Origin: Patescibacteria group bacterium
Lineage (GTDB): Bacteria > Patescibacteria > ABY1 > UBA10025 > JAHIVO01
Direction of reading: 5' to 3'
NCBI GenBank assembly: GCA_028718605.1
Contig: JAQULM010000003.1
Coordinates: 91,725 to 155,724 of the forward strand
Length of the DNA stretch: 64,000 nt
Part shown: positions 32,961 through 40,950 of the stretch, piece after piece
Layout of the letters: each line of letters opens with the position of its first letter
Position numbering within the stretch: the stretch's first letter is position 1
The notes under the pieces: generated by a model
What the model was told of the DNA's origin: nothing
Databases searched by the model: none
Seen by the model: the letters and a program-made list of their open reading frames with translations, nothing else
Translations under genes and position numbers: made by a program

Positions 32961-33353
32961 CAACGAATGCGAGAGTTGCGCAAGCTGCCGCTGGATGCTG
33001 CCGTCAATGACTGTATCCCCGTACCGCACCACAATACCGCCGATAAGCGCCGGTTCAACCGTCTCATGCATGACCACCGTTTTGGCAAGCGCACGGTGCA
33101 GGTGCGCTGTAATCAGCTCGCGGGTTTTCGTATCGAGCGCCTGCGCTGTCGTTACGTTGAGCTCAAGAATGCCTTCTTGCTCATTGGCGTATTGCCTGAA
33201 TGCAGTGATAATCTTGTTCAGTTTCGCGCCATCCTTATTCCGCAATATGATCTTCAAGAACGAACGAATCGCTGCGGTCCCCTTTTCGTGCGGCAAACCG
33301 TGGACTGCCTGGTACAGGCTGCTGGCGTATTTTTTTGGCGTGATTGTGCTCAT
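32952..33353 (-). CDS. atpH: ATP synthase F1 subunit delta
   Basis: Stator subunit of 133 aa, shorter than the usual 170-180. The N-terminal helix (TPKKYASSLYQAVHGLP) and the C-terminal strand-helix segment (TAQALDTKTRELITAHLHRA, ALIGGIVVRYGDTVIDGSIQRQLAQL) match OSCP/delta. The N-terminal helical domain is reduced. It lies between atpF and the antisense orphan gene. Confidence 0.85.
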   Translation of the reverse strand: MSTITPKKYASSLYQAVHGLPHEKGTAAIRSFLKIILRNKDGAKLNKIITAFRQYANEQEGILELNVTTAQALDTKTRELITAHLHRALAKTVVMHETVEPALIGGIVVRYGDTVIDGSIQRQLAQLSHSLKK

Positions 33354-33370
33354 TCGTTCATTCGTAGAAA

Positions 33371-33871
33371 TTAATCGCCTGTTTTCTTGATGGTATCCTC
33401 AACCAATTTCTTGTTTGTGTCATGGTCTAGATTCTTGCCGATAACCTGCCCCGCTGCAGCAATGACGAGGTCCGCAACCTGCCCTTTTGCCTCGCGCAAC
33501 ATGGTCTGCTTCTCCGCCTGGATGTCCTGTTTCACCTTCTCGGCCATACGCTCCATCTCTTGCCGCGTCTCGGCGAGCTTCTCGCCCTTGACCTTTTCCG
33601 CGTCCCGGTGCGTCTGTTCCATGATGACTTGCGCTTCCTGCTTCGCTTCGGTGATCAGCTTTTCTTTTGACTGCTCCGCTTCCTGGAGTTTCCGCTCGAT
33701 TTCCTTCGCCTGTTGGAGGCTCTTTTCGATATCGTCCGAGCGCTTGTGCATCATTTTCATAAGCGGTTTCAGGGCAAAATACCAGAGCACGCCGATGACG
33801 ATACCGAAATTAACCACCTGTGCAATGAGAAGTTTCCAGTCGATATGAAATGTTTTTACCAGTTCGTCCAT
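33371..33871 (-). CDS. atpF: ATP synthase Fo subunit b
   Basis: An N-terminal membrane helix (LLIAQVVNFGIVIGVLWYFAL) is followed by a long charged coiled coil (KRSDDIEKSLQQAKEIERKL onward). This is the peripheral stalk of the Fo complex. At 166 aa the length is normal. It lies between atpE and atpH. Confidence 0.93.
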   Translation of the reverse strand: MDELVKTFHIDWKLLIAQVVNFGIVIGVLWYFALKPLMKMMHKRSDDIEKSLQQAKEIERKLQEAEQSKEKLITEAKQEAQVIMEQTHRDAEKVKGEKLAETRQEMERMAEKVKQDIQAEKQTMLREAKGQVADLVIAAAGQVIGKNLDHDTNKKLVEDTIKKTGD

Positions 33872-33937
33872 ACGAATTCGATTATAATCTTAGAGCTGGA
33901 GGAGGCTTATAGAATAAACCTCCTGTATGCCATAAGA

Positions 33938-34150
33938 CTACTTGATGCCAAATGCGATGACGAGCGCGTAAATGGCGATAGCCTCGGCAAACGCTGCAGC
34001 GAGCAACATGGGGACGAGTATCTTGCCGGCTGATTCCGGATTCCGCCCGATCGATTCCATGGCTTTCGCGCCGATCTTCCCGATGGCGAGCGCTGGCGCG
34101 ATCGAACCGATGCCGATGGCGAGCGCCTTCGCGAGCATTGTTAAGTCCAT
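33938..34150 (-). CDS. atpE: ATP synthase Fo subunit c
   Basis: Proteolipid of 70 aa with two membrane helices joined by the polar loop GRNPE. The ion-binding carboxylate is the Glu in AAAFAEAIAIYALVIAFG. The first helix (GIGSIAPALAIGKIGAKAM) lacks the Gln typical of sodium-binding rings, so proton coupling is the likelier reading. Confidence 0.95.
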   Translation of the reverse strand: MDLTMLAKALAIGIGSIAPALAIGKIGAKAMESIGRNPESAGKILVPMLLAAAFAEAIAIYALVIAFGIK

Positions 34151-34235
34151 AGTACTGACCTTTCGTATGTCCGCTCCCTACTCGACGTGGTTTTTTAGTT
34201 TATCGTCGGTGTTTGCGGCAATTAATTAATAATAA

Positions 34236-35150
34236 CTAATGTTCTTCAGCAGTTGAGGCGATAGTAAAGTATACCAGCATCAGCATTGAGAATATCAGCG
34301 CCTGGATGACGCCAACGATAATCTCCAGGAACATAAACGGCACGGGAAGCACAAAAGCGAAAATGACTGCCATTGACGAAAGCAGCACTTCACCCGCGAA
34401 AATGTTGCCGAATAACCGAAATGAGAGCGACGCGATTTTTGCTGCTTCGCCGATAATCTCGATGATGCCGACGAAAAACTTAATCGGGTTCACGAAGGCA
34501 AGCGTCGGCTGTTTCCGTATCTTAACTGGAACCTCGGCAAGCACTTTGATATTCACGAATTTATTGAAGTGTTTCCAGATGCCGACGGTAATAATCCCAA
34601 AAAGATTCGAACCGACAACAGCAATGAGCGCCAGGGCAAGTGTCGTATTCAGGTCGGCAGTGCCGCCGCGGAAAAACGGGATAAACACACTCTCGCCGTG
34701 TCCCTGCTCCAGGAAGCCGATCGATCCAATGCCGGGAATGAGCCCGAGCCAGTTGTTGAGGAGAATAAATAAAAACGCAGCGAATACGAACGGGAAGATA
34801 CGCTCGGTCTTTTTTCGGTCGCCAGTTACCGAATCCGCCATGCCCATCGCACCCTCGACAACCATTTCAAACAAATTCTGTATGCCGCGGGGAATCCGCG
34901 CGATTTTTTTCCGGATGACGAACGCAAAAACAACGAGCAGCAAAACGACTGCCCACGAATTGATGAGCGAATTGGTCACGGAAAACGGACCGACGGTGAA
35001 TATCGGCTCGGCATACAGCGTCGGCTCATGCGAAACTTCCGCACTGGTTTCCGCATGCTCCGCGTCGGTGCCGGTTAGCAATTCCGTATTTGCCGTTTCG
35101 GCTACGATAGGAACTTCTTCAGCTGTTGCGATGTGAATCATGTTGAGCAT
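34236..35150 (-). CDS. atpB: ATP synthase Fo subunit a
   Basis: Stator channel subunit of 304 aa. A long N-terminal extension precedes five or six membrane helices, including the conserved SLSFRLFGNIFAGEVLLS with the essential Arg. The C-terminal helix is VIQALIFSMLMLVYFTIA. ATG codons at 35150 and 35141 are both possible starts. The gene overlaps the end of the AtpZ/AtpI-like gene by 32 bases if the first is used. Confidence 0.94.
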   Translation of the reverse strand: MLNMIHIATAEEVPIVAETANTELLTGTDAEHAETSAEVSHEPTLYAEPIFTVGPFSVTNSLINSWAVVLLLVVFAFVIRKKIARIPRGIQNLFEMVVEGAMGMADSVTGDRKKTERIFPFVFAAFLFILLNNWLGLIPGIGSIGFLEQGHGESVFIPFFRGGTADLNTTLALALIAVVGSNLFGIITVGIWKHFNKFVNIKVLAEVPVKIRKQPTLAFVNPIKFFVGIIEIIGEAAKIASLSFRLFGNIFAGEVLLSSMAVIFAFVLPVPFMFLEIIVGVIQALIFSMLMLVYFTIASTAEEH

Positions 35151-35415
35151 TCGAATCGTTCTTCTTTATTTGCTGCTTCCCCTCCCGTTCGATCTGCCGG
35201 ATATATTTTATTGCGACGGTCGCAATCCCGATGCTTGAGATGACGAACGCGATCCCGGTCAGTCCGAGATAAAACCAAGGCTCGCTGTTGTTTTTCTCGT
35301 CCAGGTACCGCCCCAAAAAGAGCGCTACGAGGATCGGTGCTGCGATCCAGCCGGTTACTTCCGCGAATACAGTCAAGCCCGGCTGCCACCATGGTTTCTC
35401 AGGCTTTCCATCCAT
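35119..35415 (-). CDS. AtpZ/AtpI-like membrane protein of the ATP synthase operon
   Basis: The 98-residue product starts MDGKPEKPWWQPGLTVFAEV and has two membrane helices (VTGWIAAPILVALFLGRYL and WFYLGLTGIAFVISSIGIATVAI) with a charged tail. Short two-helix proteins of the AtpZ/AtpI or DUF family are normally the first gene of bacterial atp operons and help assemble the c-ring or carry divalent cations. ATG 35415 is chosen from homology in length and a weak AAGAGA site. Confidence 0.75.
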   Translation of the reverse strand: MDGKPEKPWWQPGLTVFAEVTGWIAAPILVALFLGRYLDEKNNSEPWFYLGLTGIAFVISSIGIATVAIKYIRQIEREGKQQIKKNDSNAQHDSHRNS

Positions 35416-35494
35416 ATGTTCTCTTTTTAAAAATGGTGAAAAACCTGCCCGATAACGGTAAAAAATAGCTCTGGATATCCACAAGTTGGCTCTA

Positions 35495-35523
35495 ATTCTA
35501 ATAGAAATCGGCCCAAAAAGCAA
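35495..35523 (-). promoter_or_regulatory. Promoter of the atp operon
   Basis: Minus-strand TTGCTT (35518-35523), a 17-base spacer and TAGAAT (35495-35500). The leader is about 75 bases. Confidence 0.6.
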
Positions 35524-35562
35524 TACCGCGAATTTTTGAAAATGTGGAAATCGCAAATATTA

Positions 35563-35602
35563 GCAAAAATAAATGGCGGGACCCTACGAGTTCCCGCCAT
35601 TT
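35563..35602 (-). terminator. Intrinsic terminator of the 35639-36082 gene
   Basis: AAATGGCGGGA (35571-35581) pairs with TCCCGCCATTT (35592-35602). ATTTTTG follows on the minus strand. Confidence 0.9.
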
Positions 35603-35638
35603 GATGGCAAATCTCTGCGTTGGCTTTCACGCACATTT

Positions 35639-36082
35639 TTAACGCCTCGAGCGGGCTAAATTCGCCCGCCGTTTAACGAGCCACCGGTAGAGAACCCCGG
35701 CGAACATAGACGGCGTCAAATCCATTTGGACGTGGCCCATATCCTCAGTTGGATAATCCTGAAGGTGCCCCATAGTAGGCACTCTCCTGATGTGCGGCGA
35801 TCGTACCGTCGGCAACCCCAACTGCTCGGAAAGCTCCATGCAGATGCTGTGCGGATCACTCGACCCGAGCCCGATATCCACGAATCGCGTGTTAGCTGTC
35901 ACCGGTTCGTAGGGAACATCGGCAGGCAATGGGATCGGGATCGCCGGGCACCCGGGCTGGAAAATGTTCCGGAGATGGCCCGCATATCGAGGTGCGGACA
36001 GCTTCGGTTCCCGCATACCGTTAATGATCGCCACAAGCGCAGCGCAGATTTGCGCCTCGGTTACGACAACTTCTGGAACCAT
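35639..36082 (-). CDS. Unknown soluble protein, 147 aa, autonomous orphan gene
   Basis: Starts MVPEVVVTEAQICAALVAII after the Shine-Dalgarno GAGGATATAAAC. The centre is rich in proline (CPAIPIPLPADVPYEPV) and the C-terminus is basic (LYRWLVKRRANLARSRR). No family is recognised. It has its own TTGACG promoter (36126-36154) and an 11-bp terminator. The divergent promoter at 36166 drives another orphan gene in the other direction. Confidence 0.7.
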   Translation of the reverse strand: MVPEVVVTEAQICAALVAIINGMREPKLSAPRYAGHLRNIFQPGCPAIPIPLPADVPYEPVTANTRFVDIGLGSSDPHSICMELSEQLGLPTVRSPHIRRVPTMGHLQDYPTEDMGHVQMDLTPSMFAGVLYRWLVKRRANLARSRR

Positions 36083-36125
36083 GTTTATATCCTCACTCTA
36101 TGTATGTTTCTTTTTATATCACGTG

Positions 36126-36154
36126 ACGATACGCTTATTTTTGAAATCCGTCAA
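36126..36154 (-). promoter_or_regulatory. Promoter of the 35639-36082 gene
   Basis: Minus-strand TTGACG (36149-36154), a 17-base spacer and TATCGT (36126-36131). Confidence 0.65.
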
Positions 36155-36165
36155 GTGTGCACGTT

Positions 36166-36194
36166 TTGCATGATTATCCACGGCACGATACAAT
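36166..36194 (+). promoter_or_regulatory. Promoter of the 36229-36471 gene
   Basis: TTGCAT (36166-36171), a 17-base spacer and TACAAT (36189-36194). It is divergent from the preceding promoter, with 11 bases between the -35 boxes. Confidence 0.6.
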
Positions 36195-36228
36195 AGCGGC
36201 TCCACCCAATACCACAAAAGGAGTCTGT

Positions 36229-36471
36229 GTGGCTGAAACAAAACCAAAAGCGGACATTACGCTCGTGAGGCGTGACGGGATGTACACGTTCACCGTCAAC
36301 GGCCAAACGCCCCCCGACACCGAAACCCACCACTGGTTCCCCGCTGACCTGCACTCAGCAGTTGTCATCAAGGACCTCGAAGCCGGCGAACAGGGTGTCC
36401 GTTTTACTGCAGTATACACGCACCGTGACGTCGAACGGCAAAAGGCATTCAACTTTGCCTGGAGTGCCTAA
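36229..36471 (+). CDS. Small soluble protein, 80 aa, autonomous orphan gene
   Basis: GTG start at 36229 after AAGGAG at good spacing. The product runs (V)AETKPKADITLVRRDGMYTF to RQKAFNFAWSA. Alternating strands (YTFTVNGQTPP, HHWFPADLHSAVVIKD, GVRFTAVYTH) suggest a small beta fold, with a pair of His before WF. No family was recognised. It is transcribed against its neighbours from its own promoter. Confidence 0.6.
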   Translation: MAETKPKADITLVRRDGMYTFTVNGQTPPDTETHHWFPADLHSAVVIKDLEAGEQGVRFTAVYTHRDVERQKAFNFAWSA

Positions 36472-36500
36472 ATCCCGCCGCTCCTACAACACTCTTCCCA

Positions 36501-36537
36501 CGCTGTGCACATCGTTCAGCGGGGCGTATTTTTTCTG
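36501..36537 (+). terminator. Weak terminator after the 36229-36471 gene
   Basis: CGCTG (36501-36505) pairs with CAGCG (36518-36522). GGGCGTATTTTTT follows, with the T-run offset from the stem. Confidence 0.4.
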
Positions 36538-36545
36538 GCCAACGG

Positions 36546-37562
36546 TTATCCGATAAACTCCCGCAGCTCCTCATACTGCCGCCAATTATCCTCCGATACC
36601 TCAGCTGCTGGCGGGAGCATCACACGCATCCACCGCTTCACGACCGGCTCATGGAATGCTCCGGCCTTTGTTTCTTCCAGAATAAAGTATAGCGCATCAA
36701 CGGGTGAATTGGACCGGTCTGCGTACCGGCGGCGCTGGATCATCGCCTGGTGGACATCCGCGAGATGCAGAAGCTCGCTCGCAACGACTGAAACACGCAG
36801 CACTTCCTTGGTAACATTTGCGCCCTCTTCACCATGCTCTTTGTACTGGTGGTGCGCGCCAGCGAGATCCGCGACTCGCTCGCGGTCAGGAATATTCGAC
36901 TCGCTGATGATGTCACGTGAATACTGCTCATGACGGCGGATTGCGTCCATGAATGATTCTGTATACGGATCTAAGCCATACCGCTGTATTTCATCAATCG
37001 CTTCGGGATTGTCACGGAAACACTGCTGGAGCGATACATAATCACGAAGATCCAAGTGCATAAAATCTTTATCGGACATCGTATCCAAATTCTTGCCGTC
37101 CTTCGCGAGCTGTGCACGGATAAAATCAGGATCTGCTTCTAAATTAGAATAAAATTGCTCCCTGAAATACGTGTCGGTAAAGGAACCTTTCAACACGCAA
37201 TCGGGAACCCCCACCTTGCCGACATCATGCAGCAATGCTGCACGGAAAAACGTCTCCTTCGTAATGCCTTCCGCTGCCAGGTCATCCTTGAATTCATCAT
37301 ATTCACGGTGCGCAATGCGCGCAACCTCGAGTGAGTGGTTAAAATACAGATCAAACTTTTTATTGAGGAGCGCGAGATAGTGCGCTTCCTCGTCCGATAT
37401 TAATTCCTTCACTTCAGAGGGGAGTTCCTTGAACCGCGTGCGAACAGCTTCGATATCAGCCTGCTCGAGCTCTCCAAGCCCTTGCTGGACATGGTCTCTG
37501 ATATTGAACACGCTTACCTGCGGTTCCCGTTCTTCTGGTGGTTGATCGATGTTTGGTGCCAT
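36546..37562 (-). CDS. HD-domain phosphohydrolase (HD-GYP-like)
   Basis: The 338-residue protein has HSLEVARIAHREYDEF followed by FRAALLHDVGKVGVPDCVL, which is the H...HD metal site with the KVGVP extension common in HD-GYP proteins. AIRRHEQYSRDI, GAHHQYKEHGEE and VASELLHLADVHQAMI supply further metal-binding His and Asp. No sensor or membrane segment is seen. Substrate unknown; cyclic dinucleotides or nucleotides are possible. Confidence 0.75.
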   Translation of the reverse strand: MAPNIDQPPEEREPQVSVFNIRDHVQQGLGELEQADIEAVRTRFKELPSEVKELISDEEAHYLALLNKKFDLYFNHSLEVARIAHREYDEFKDDLAAEGITKETFFRAALLHDVGKVGVPDCVLKGSFTDTYFREQFYSNLEADPDFIRAQLAKDGKNLDTMSDKDFMHLDLRDYVSLQQCFRDNPEAIDEIQRYGLDPYTESFMDAIRRHEQYSRDIISESNIPDRERVADLAGAHHQYKEHGEEGANVTKEVLRVSVVASELLHLADVHQAMIQRRRYADRSNSPVDALYFILEETKAGAFHEPVVKRWMRVMLPPAAEVSEDNWRQYEELREFIG

Positions 37563-37583
37563 AGTTTTCTAAAGCACTGATAC

Positions 37584-38135
37584 TTAACGATGAAACTTTC
37601 GAACCACTGTGCGTGTTAATAAATACGCAGCTGAAAACACGCTGAAGCACCCTAACGCCCACACGGTATAATTCAAATACGTCGCGCTGTTTGATGTCAC
37701 GTCGTTCCAGCATGCGCCAATGTTCGGGGTGCACCCTGGCGCCTGGTCAACCAGCGCAACGCCGATGCCGCACAGCCCGTTTTCAACATTCACCTTCCTG
37801 CACCCATCGATGGTCGACGCGGCCGGGTGCGTGTACCGGAACTGCGCGACCGGAAACGGAAATCCCGTTTTACGGACATACTGCGATTCGCCTTCCTTCG
37901 TTTGCGGACCCCACACGTAATCAGAAGCGTACCCGCCGACGAAGTACCCGCCGGCCAGCGACATGATGACAATAACAATAATAACGATCAAGCTAACATG
38001 CGAACGTTGTTGTACCGGAAGTACGGCCATTGCCTGCTCCTCTCTCCACCCTGTTTGGATCAGGGATGCACGAATATCCGCATCACTCTTCCCGAGCGAA
38101 CGTTCCTGGGAGATATAATCTTCAAGATATCCCAT
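37584..38135 (-). CDS. Membrane protein with N-terminal helix-turn motif, 183 aa
   Basis: The first 40 residues (YISQERSLGKSDADIRASLIQTGWREEQAMAVL) form a UBA-like or SHOCT-like helical motif often placed before membrane segments in this group. A helix (SLIVIIVIVIMSLAGGYFVGGY) and a C-terminal helix (WALGCFSVFSAAYLLTRTVV) flank an external loop with five cysteines. The gene follows rmuC by 3 bases. Function unknown. Confidence 0.65.
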   Translation of the reverse strand: MGYLEDYISQERSLGKSDADIRASLIQTGWREEQAMAVLPVQQRSHVSLIVIIVIVIMSLAGGYFVGGYASDYVWGPQTKEGESQYVRKTGFPFPVAQFRYTHPAASTIDGCRKVNVENGLCGIGVALVDQAPGCTPNIGACWNDVTSNSATYLNYTVWALGCFSVFSAAYLLTRTVVRKFHR

Positions 38136-38138
38136 AGA

Positions 38139-39206
38139 TTATTCTTCCTTCGGTTTTTCGATCTCCAGCGGCTCGACAGCTCCACCGACCTCGGCAATTT
38201 TTAATACATCCTTGTCAACTTTCTTGAATTCCTTGTATGCCGAATTATAACTGCTCACCGTCGTGCCGAGGTGCTGCCCGACTTTCTGCATGTATGTCTC
38301 GTACGACAGCAAATGCTTGCCGAGCTGTTCCACGTTCTTGCGGATCTCTTTTGCCGACTCTTCGATCTGCAGTGCGCGCAAACCCTGCAGCACCGTCTGC
38401 AAGTACGCCAAGAATGACGTCGGCGATACAATAATGACATGCTTTTCCTTAAACGCGTACTCGATGAGGTCGCGCGTGTTTACCTTGACCGCACCGACTT
38501 TATTCACGAGTAAATCGTAATAAATCGCCTCAGACGGGATGAACATGAACGCAAAATCCATCGTGTCCTCGGACGGCCGCACGTACTTTGAGGTTTCATC
38601 AATGCGGTTTTTCAGGTCCGCCTTGAACTGGACTTCCAGCGCTTGCTTTTCCTTCTCATCACGTTCATTCAATATACGCTCATAGTTCTCCAGTGAAAAC
38701 TTCGAGTCAACGGGAATGATTTTATCTTTTACGAACACAACTGCATCGACAATTTCACCGTCCTTGAACTTGTATTGCATCTTGTACGAATTCGGAGGCA
38801 GCACATTTTTCAGCGTCTCCTCAAGGTAATACTCGCCCAGCACCCCGCGCTGTTTCGGGTTTTTTAAAATGTCCTGCAGGTTTTTCAGCTGGTCGGAGAA
38901 ATTCAAGACTTGCTTGTTCGTTTCGTCGAGCTTGGTCAATTTTTCGGTGACGTCGCGCACGATCCGCGTCGAATGCCCGAACTGCTCCTGGATCACGCGC
39001 GTTGTTTCGGTGAGCTTGGAATCGAGCACCCGCGTCTGTTCGGTGCTCTTTTCATTGAGCTGGTTAATGCGCTCTTCCAGGCGCACGATTTTTTCATACG
39101 CCTCGGGGTTTCCTCCAGCGCCAGAACCGCCCCGGCGGATGGTAACCAGGGTAACGATGATGCTGATAAGCACGAGACTCCCGATAATTAGCAATGCGAT
39201 GTCCAT
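38139..39206 (-). CDS. rmuC: DNA recombination protein RmuC
   Basis: An N-terminal membrane anchor (ALLIIGSLVLISIIVTLVTI), a coiled coil and the RmuC nuclease-like core are present (RGVLGEYYLEETLKNVLPPN, DAVVFVKDKIIPVDSKFSLENYERIL, FAFMFIPSEAIYYDLL, VIIVSPTSFLAYLQTVLQGLRA). This family limits recombination at inverted repeats. The start is taken at ATG 39206, just before the membrane helix. The -10 box lies eight bases upstream, so the leader would be one or two bases at most. Confidence 0.92.
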   Translation of the reverse strand: MDIALLIIGSLVLISIIVTLVTIRRGGSGAGGNPEAYEKIVRLEERINQLNEKSTEQTRVLDSKLTETTRVIQEQFGHSTRIVRDVTEKLTKLDETNKQVLNFSDQLKNLQDILKNPKQRGVLGEYYLEETLKNVLPPNSYKMQYKFKDGEIVDAVVFVKDKIIPVDSKFSLENYERILNERDEKEKQALEVQFKADLKNRIDETSKYVRPSEDTMDFAFMFIPSEAIYYDLLVNKVGAVKVNTRDLIEYAFKEKHVIIVSPTSFLAYLQTVLQGLRALQIEESAKEIRKNVEQLGKHLLSYETYMQKVGQHLGTTVSSYNSAYKEFKKVDKDVLKIAEVGGAVEPLEIEKPKEE

Positions 39207-39214
39207 ATGCAAGC

Positions 39215-39243
39215 ATTGTACCAAAAAAACGACTCCTCTTCAA
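39215..39243 (-). promoter_or_regulatory. Promoter of rmuC (near-leaderless)
   Basis: Minus-strand TTGAAG (39238-39243), a 17-base spacer and TACAAT (39215-39220) with TGG in front. The ATG is eight bases downstream. Confidence 0.6.
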
Positions 39244-39247
39244 TCAA

Positions 39248-39281
39248 AAAACAAACCCCCGCCATATGGAAGCGCGGGGGT
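39248..39281 (-). terminator. Intrinsic terminator of the 39313-39726 gene
   Basis: ACCCCCGC (39255-39262) pairs with GCGGGGGT (39274-39281). TTTGTTTTTT follows on the minus strand. Confidence 0.88.
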
Positions 39282-39312
39282 CTTACAATGTGATATGCGG
39301 TGCATGGGAATC

Positions 39313-39726
39313 CTACTGAATCCCCACGCTTTTCATAACTCCGACAACATATGCGCACAGTTCGCATGGTTCCGCCCCATTACGGCCGCTGCCGTTGAGA
39401 TGGTTTGTAATGCTGCGATTTTCAGCTTTACCGAGCTCCCCGCGAACGTATTGTGCAAGCTCATCCCGAGTCGGATGGCCGGCAATAACGACGATCGGCC
39501 GTACCGGTAAAACTCCATGGTACATGCCCTGCGTCCATTGTGCGATTAATACCGCTCTGGCTTCCCTATCGCGATCGCTCCAGTAGTCACAGCACTGCTT
39601 GCACGTGCGTAAGTGCTTCCTGAGCCGGCCAGCCTCAATAGCAGTCATGCCGTGCTGAATATTTTTAACAATGAGACGTTGCGCTTCTTCACAGCCGATG
39701 TCGGAATAGGTATTAGCATTTTTCAT
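39313..39726 (-). CDS. Protein with two HxxxC-type zinc-finger motifs (anti-sigma-like), 137 aa
   Basis: LRKHLRTCKQCCDYW is a HxxxCxxC motif like the zf-HC2 zinc finger of anti-sigma factors. A second, looser copy (ITNHLNGSGRNGAEPCELC) lies near the C-terminus. No membrane helix is present and no ECF sigma gene is adjacent, so an anti-sigma role is speculative. The start at 39726 has GGAGGG six bases upstream. TTGACG promoter and intrinsic terminator make it autonomous. Confidence 0.7.
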   Translation of the reverse strand: MKNANTYSDIGCEEAQRLIVKNIQHGMTAIEAGRLRKHLRTCKQCCDYWSDRDREARAVLIAQWTQGMYHGVLPVRPIVVIAGHPTRDELAQYVRGELGKAENRSITNHLNGSGRNGAEPCELCAYVVGVMKSVGIQ

Positions 39727-39774
39727 GAGCAACCCTCCAGGAACTGTTTGTACTGTTGTTTCAATTCTGTTAAC

Positions 39775-39803
39775 AGCGTAATGCCATCAGCGGGATACGT
39801 CAA
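39775..39803 (-). promoter_or_regulatory. Promoter of the 39313-39726 gene
   Basis: Minus-strand TTGACG (39798-39803), a 17-base spacer and TACGCT (39775-39780). Confidence 0.6.
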
Positions 39804-39878
39804 TACGAGCATTCTCTTACTAACCTATGAGGAAAATAGGAACAATAGATTGGTTGAATGGGTGTTAGCGCAGTAGTA

Positions 39879-40024
39879 TTGCTGAACAGTAATGCGCCGA
39901 CTATACAATGGGGTCCGGGGGCTTCATTAAGCCCATCTATGAAATGAAATCGATATTAAAGGCGAGCGCATTGAAGCCCCCGGCGGTTCTTTTCTGTCAC
40001 TTTTCTTGCCGTCAAGAAAAGTGA
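39879..40024 (+). repeat. Palindromic intergenic region with promoter-like boxes
   Basis: In the 378-base gap before tatD a plus-strand TTGCTG/TATACA pair (39879-39907, 17-base spacer) precedes a 12-bp stem CCGGGGGCTTCA/TGAAGCCCCCGG (39915-39926, 39972-39983). A second perfect hairpin follows, TCACTTTTCTTG/CAAGAAAAGTGA (39997-40008, 40013-40024). The latter resembles the CTTTTCT...AGAAAAG element near 50885-50906. It could be a short RNA or a REP-type repeat. No ORF was found. Confidence 0.55.
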
Positions 40025-40104
40025 CTTCACCAGTATCGATAAACTAATTGACGAGCGCACCCACGGTGAGGCGCACTCGGAAGATTTTTAAATCCATTAC
40101 ACCT

Positions 40105-40944
40105 CTACCGCAACCTAAAAAACTCGGTCGCGTTCTTACCGGTCTGCTCCTCAACCTCCTCGTACGTGATGCCTTTCAATTCGGCAACCCGGTCAGCGAC
40201 GTACCGCACGAACCGCGGCTCGTTGCGCTTGCCCCGCACCATCTGGGGCGCCAGGTACGGCGCGTCCGTTTCAACCATGAGCCGGTCGAGGGGTGTTTTT
40301 TTTACGGCTTCTTCGAGAAGTTTCGTCTTGGGATACGTGATAACGCCGGTGAAAGAAATCATGAACCCGGCATCGAGGAACTGCTTCGCGATCGGCCAGT
40401 CCGCAGTAAAGCAGTGCAGTACGCCGCGGCTATACCCCGCTTCTTTCAGAACCTTCAGCATGTGCAGGTACGGGCGATGCTCATCCCCTTTCGCGCCCCG
40501 GCAGTGCAAGATGATCGGCAGCCGCAATTTCATTGCGAGCTGGACGCCTTTCAGGAATGTCCACCGCTGCGCGCGTTCAAACTCCTCTTCCTTGATCTTC
40601 GGCGGTCGGTGAAAATAATCGAGGCCCATCTCTCCGATAGCAACAACGTGGGGATCACGCGCAAGTGCTTGGTACCGTTCAGCTGAAAACTTCTCCTGCC
40701 GCGTGGTAAACGGCATTTCTGCCTCGTCCACTTCCATATCGAATAGATGTATCGGGTGCAGCCCGATAGCGGCATAACATACGCCCGGGTGCTCATTCGC
40801 AAGCTTCACCGCGCGTTCACTGGTAGAATACTGCGACCCAACATTAATTACCCTCATCCCGTCATCAATAATGCGCTGCATAACCTCATCGAGATCATTC
40901 TTGTATGCAGAAAAATTCAGGTGAGCATGGGTGTCAATCAGCAT
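40105..40944 (-). CDS. TatD family metal-dependent hydrolase (second copy)
   Basis: The 279-residue TIM barrel has the metal ligands LIDTHAHLNF, IGEMGLDY, PIILHCRGA, GVLHCFTADW and VETDAPYL, all standard for TatD deoxyribonucleases. It lies six bases after a paralogue and is 35-40 percent similar by eye in the motif blocks only. The tail (YEEVEEQTGKNATEFFRL) is typical. Last gene of the metG-cvpA-tatD-tatD cluster. Confidence 0.9.
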   Translation of the reverse strand: MLIDTHAHLNFSAYKNDLDEVMQRIIDDGMRVINVGSQYSTSERAVKLANEHPGVCYAAIGLHPIHLFDMEVDEAEMPFTTRQEKFSAERYQALARDPHVVAIGEMGLDYFHRPPKIKEEEFERAQRWTFLKGVQLAMKLRLPIILHCRGAKGDEHRPYLHMLKVLKEAGYSRGVLHCFTADWPIAKQFLDAGFMISFTGVITYPKTKLLEEAVKKTPLDRLMVETDAPYLAPQMVRGKRNEPRFVRYVADRVAELKGITYEEVEEQTGKNATEFFRLR

Positions 40945-40950
40945 AGAGTA

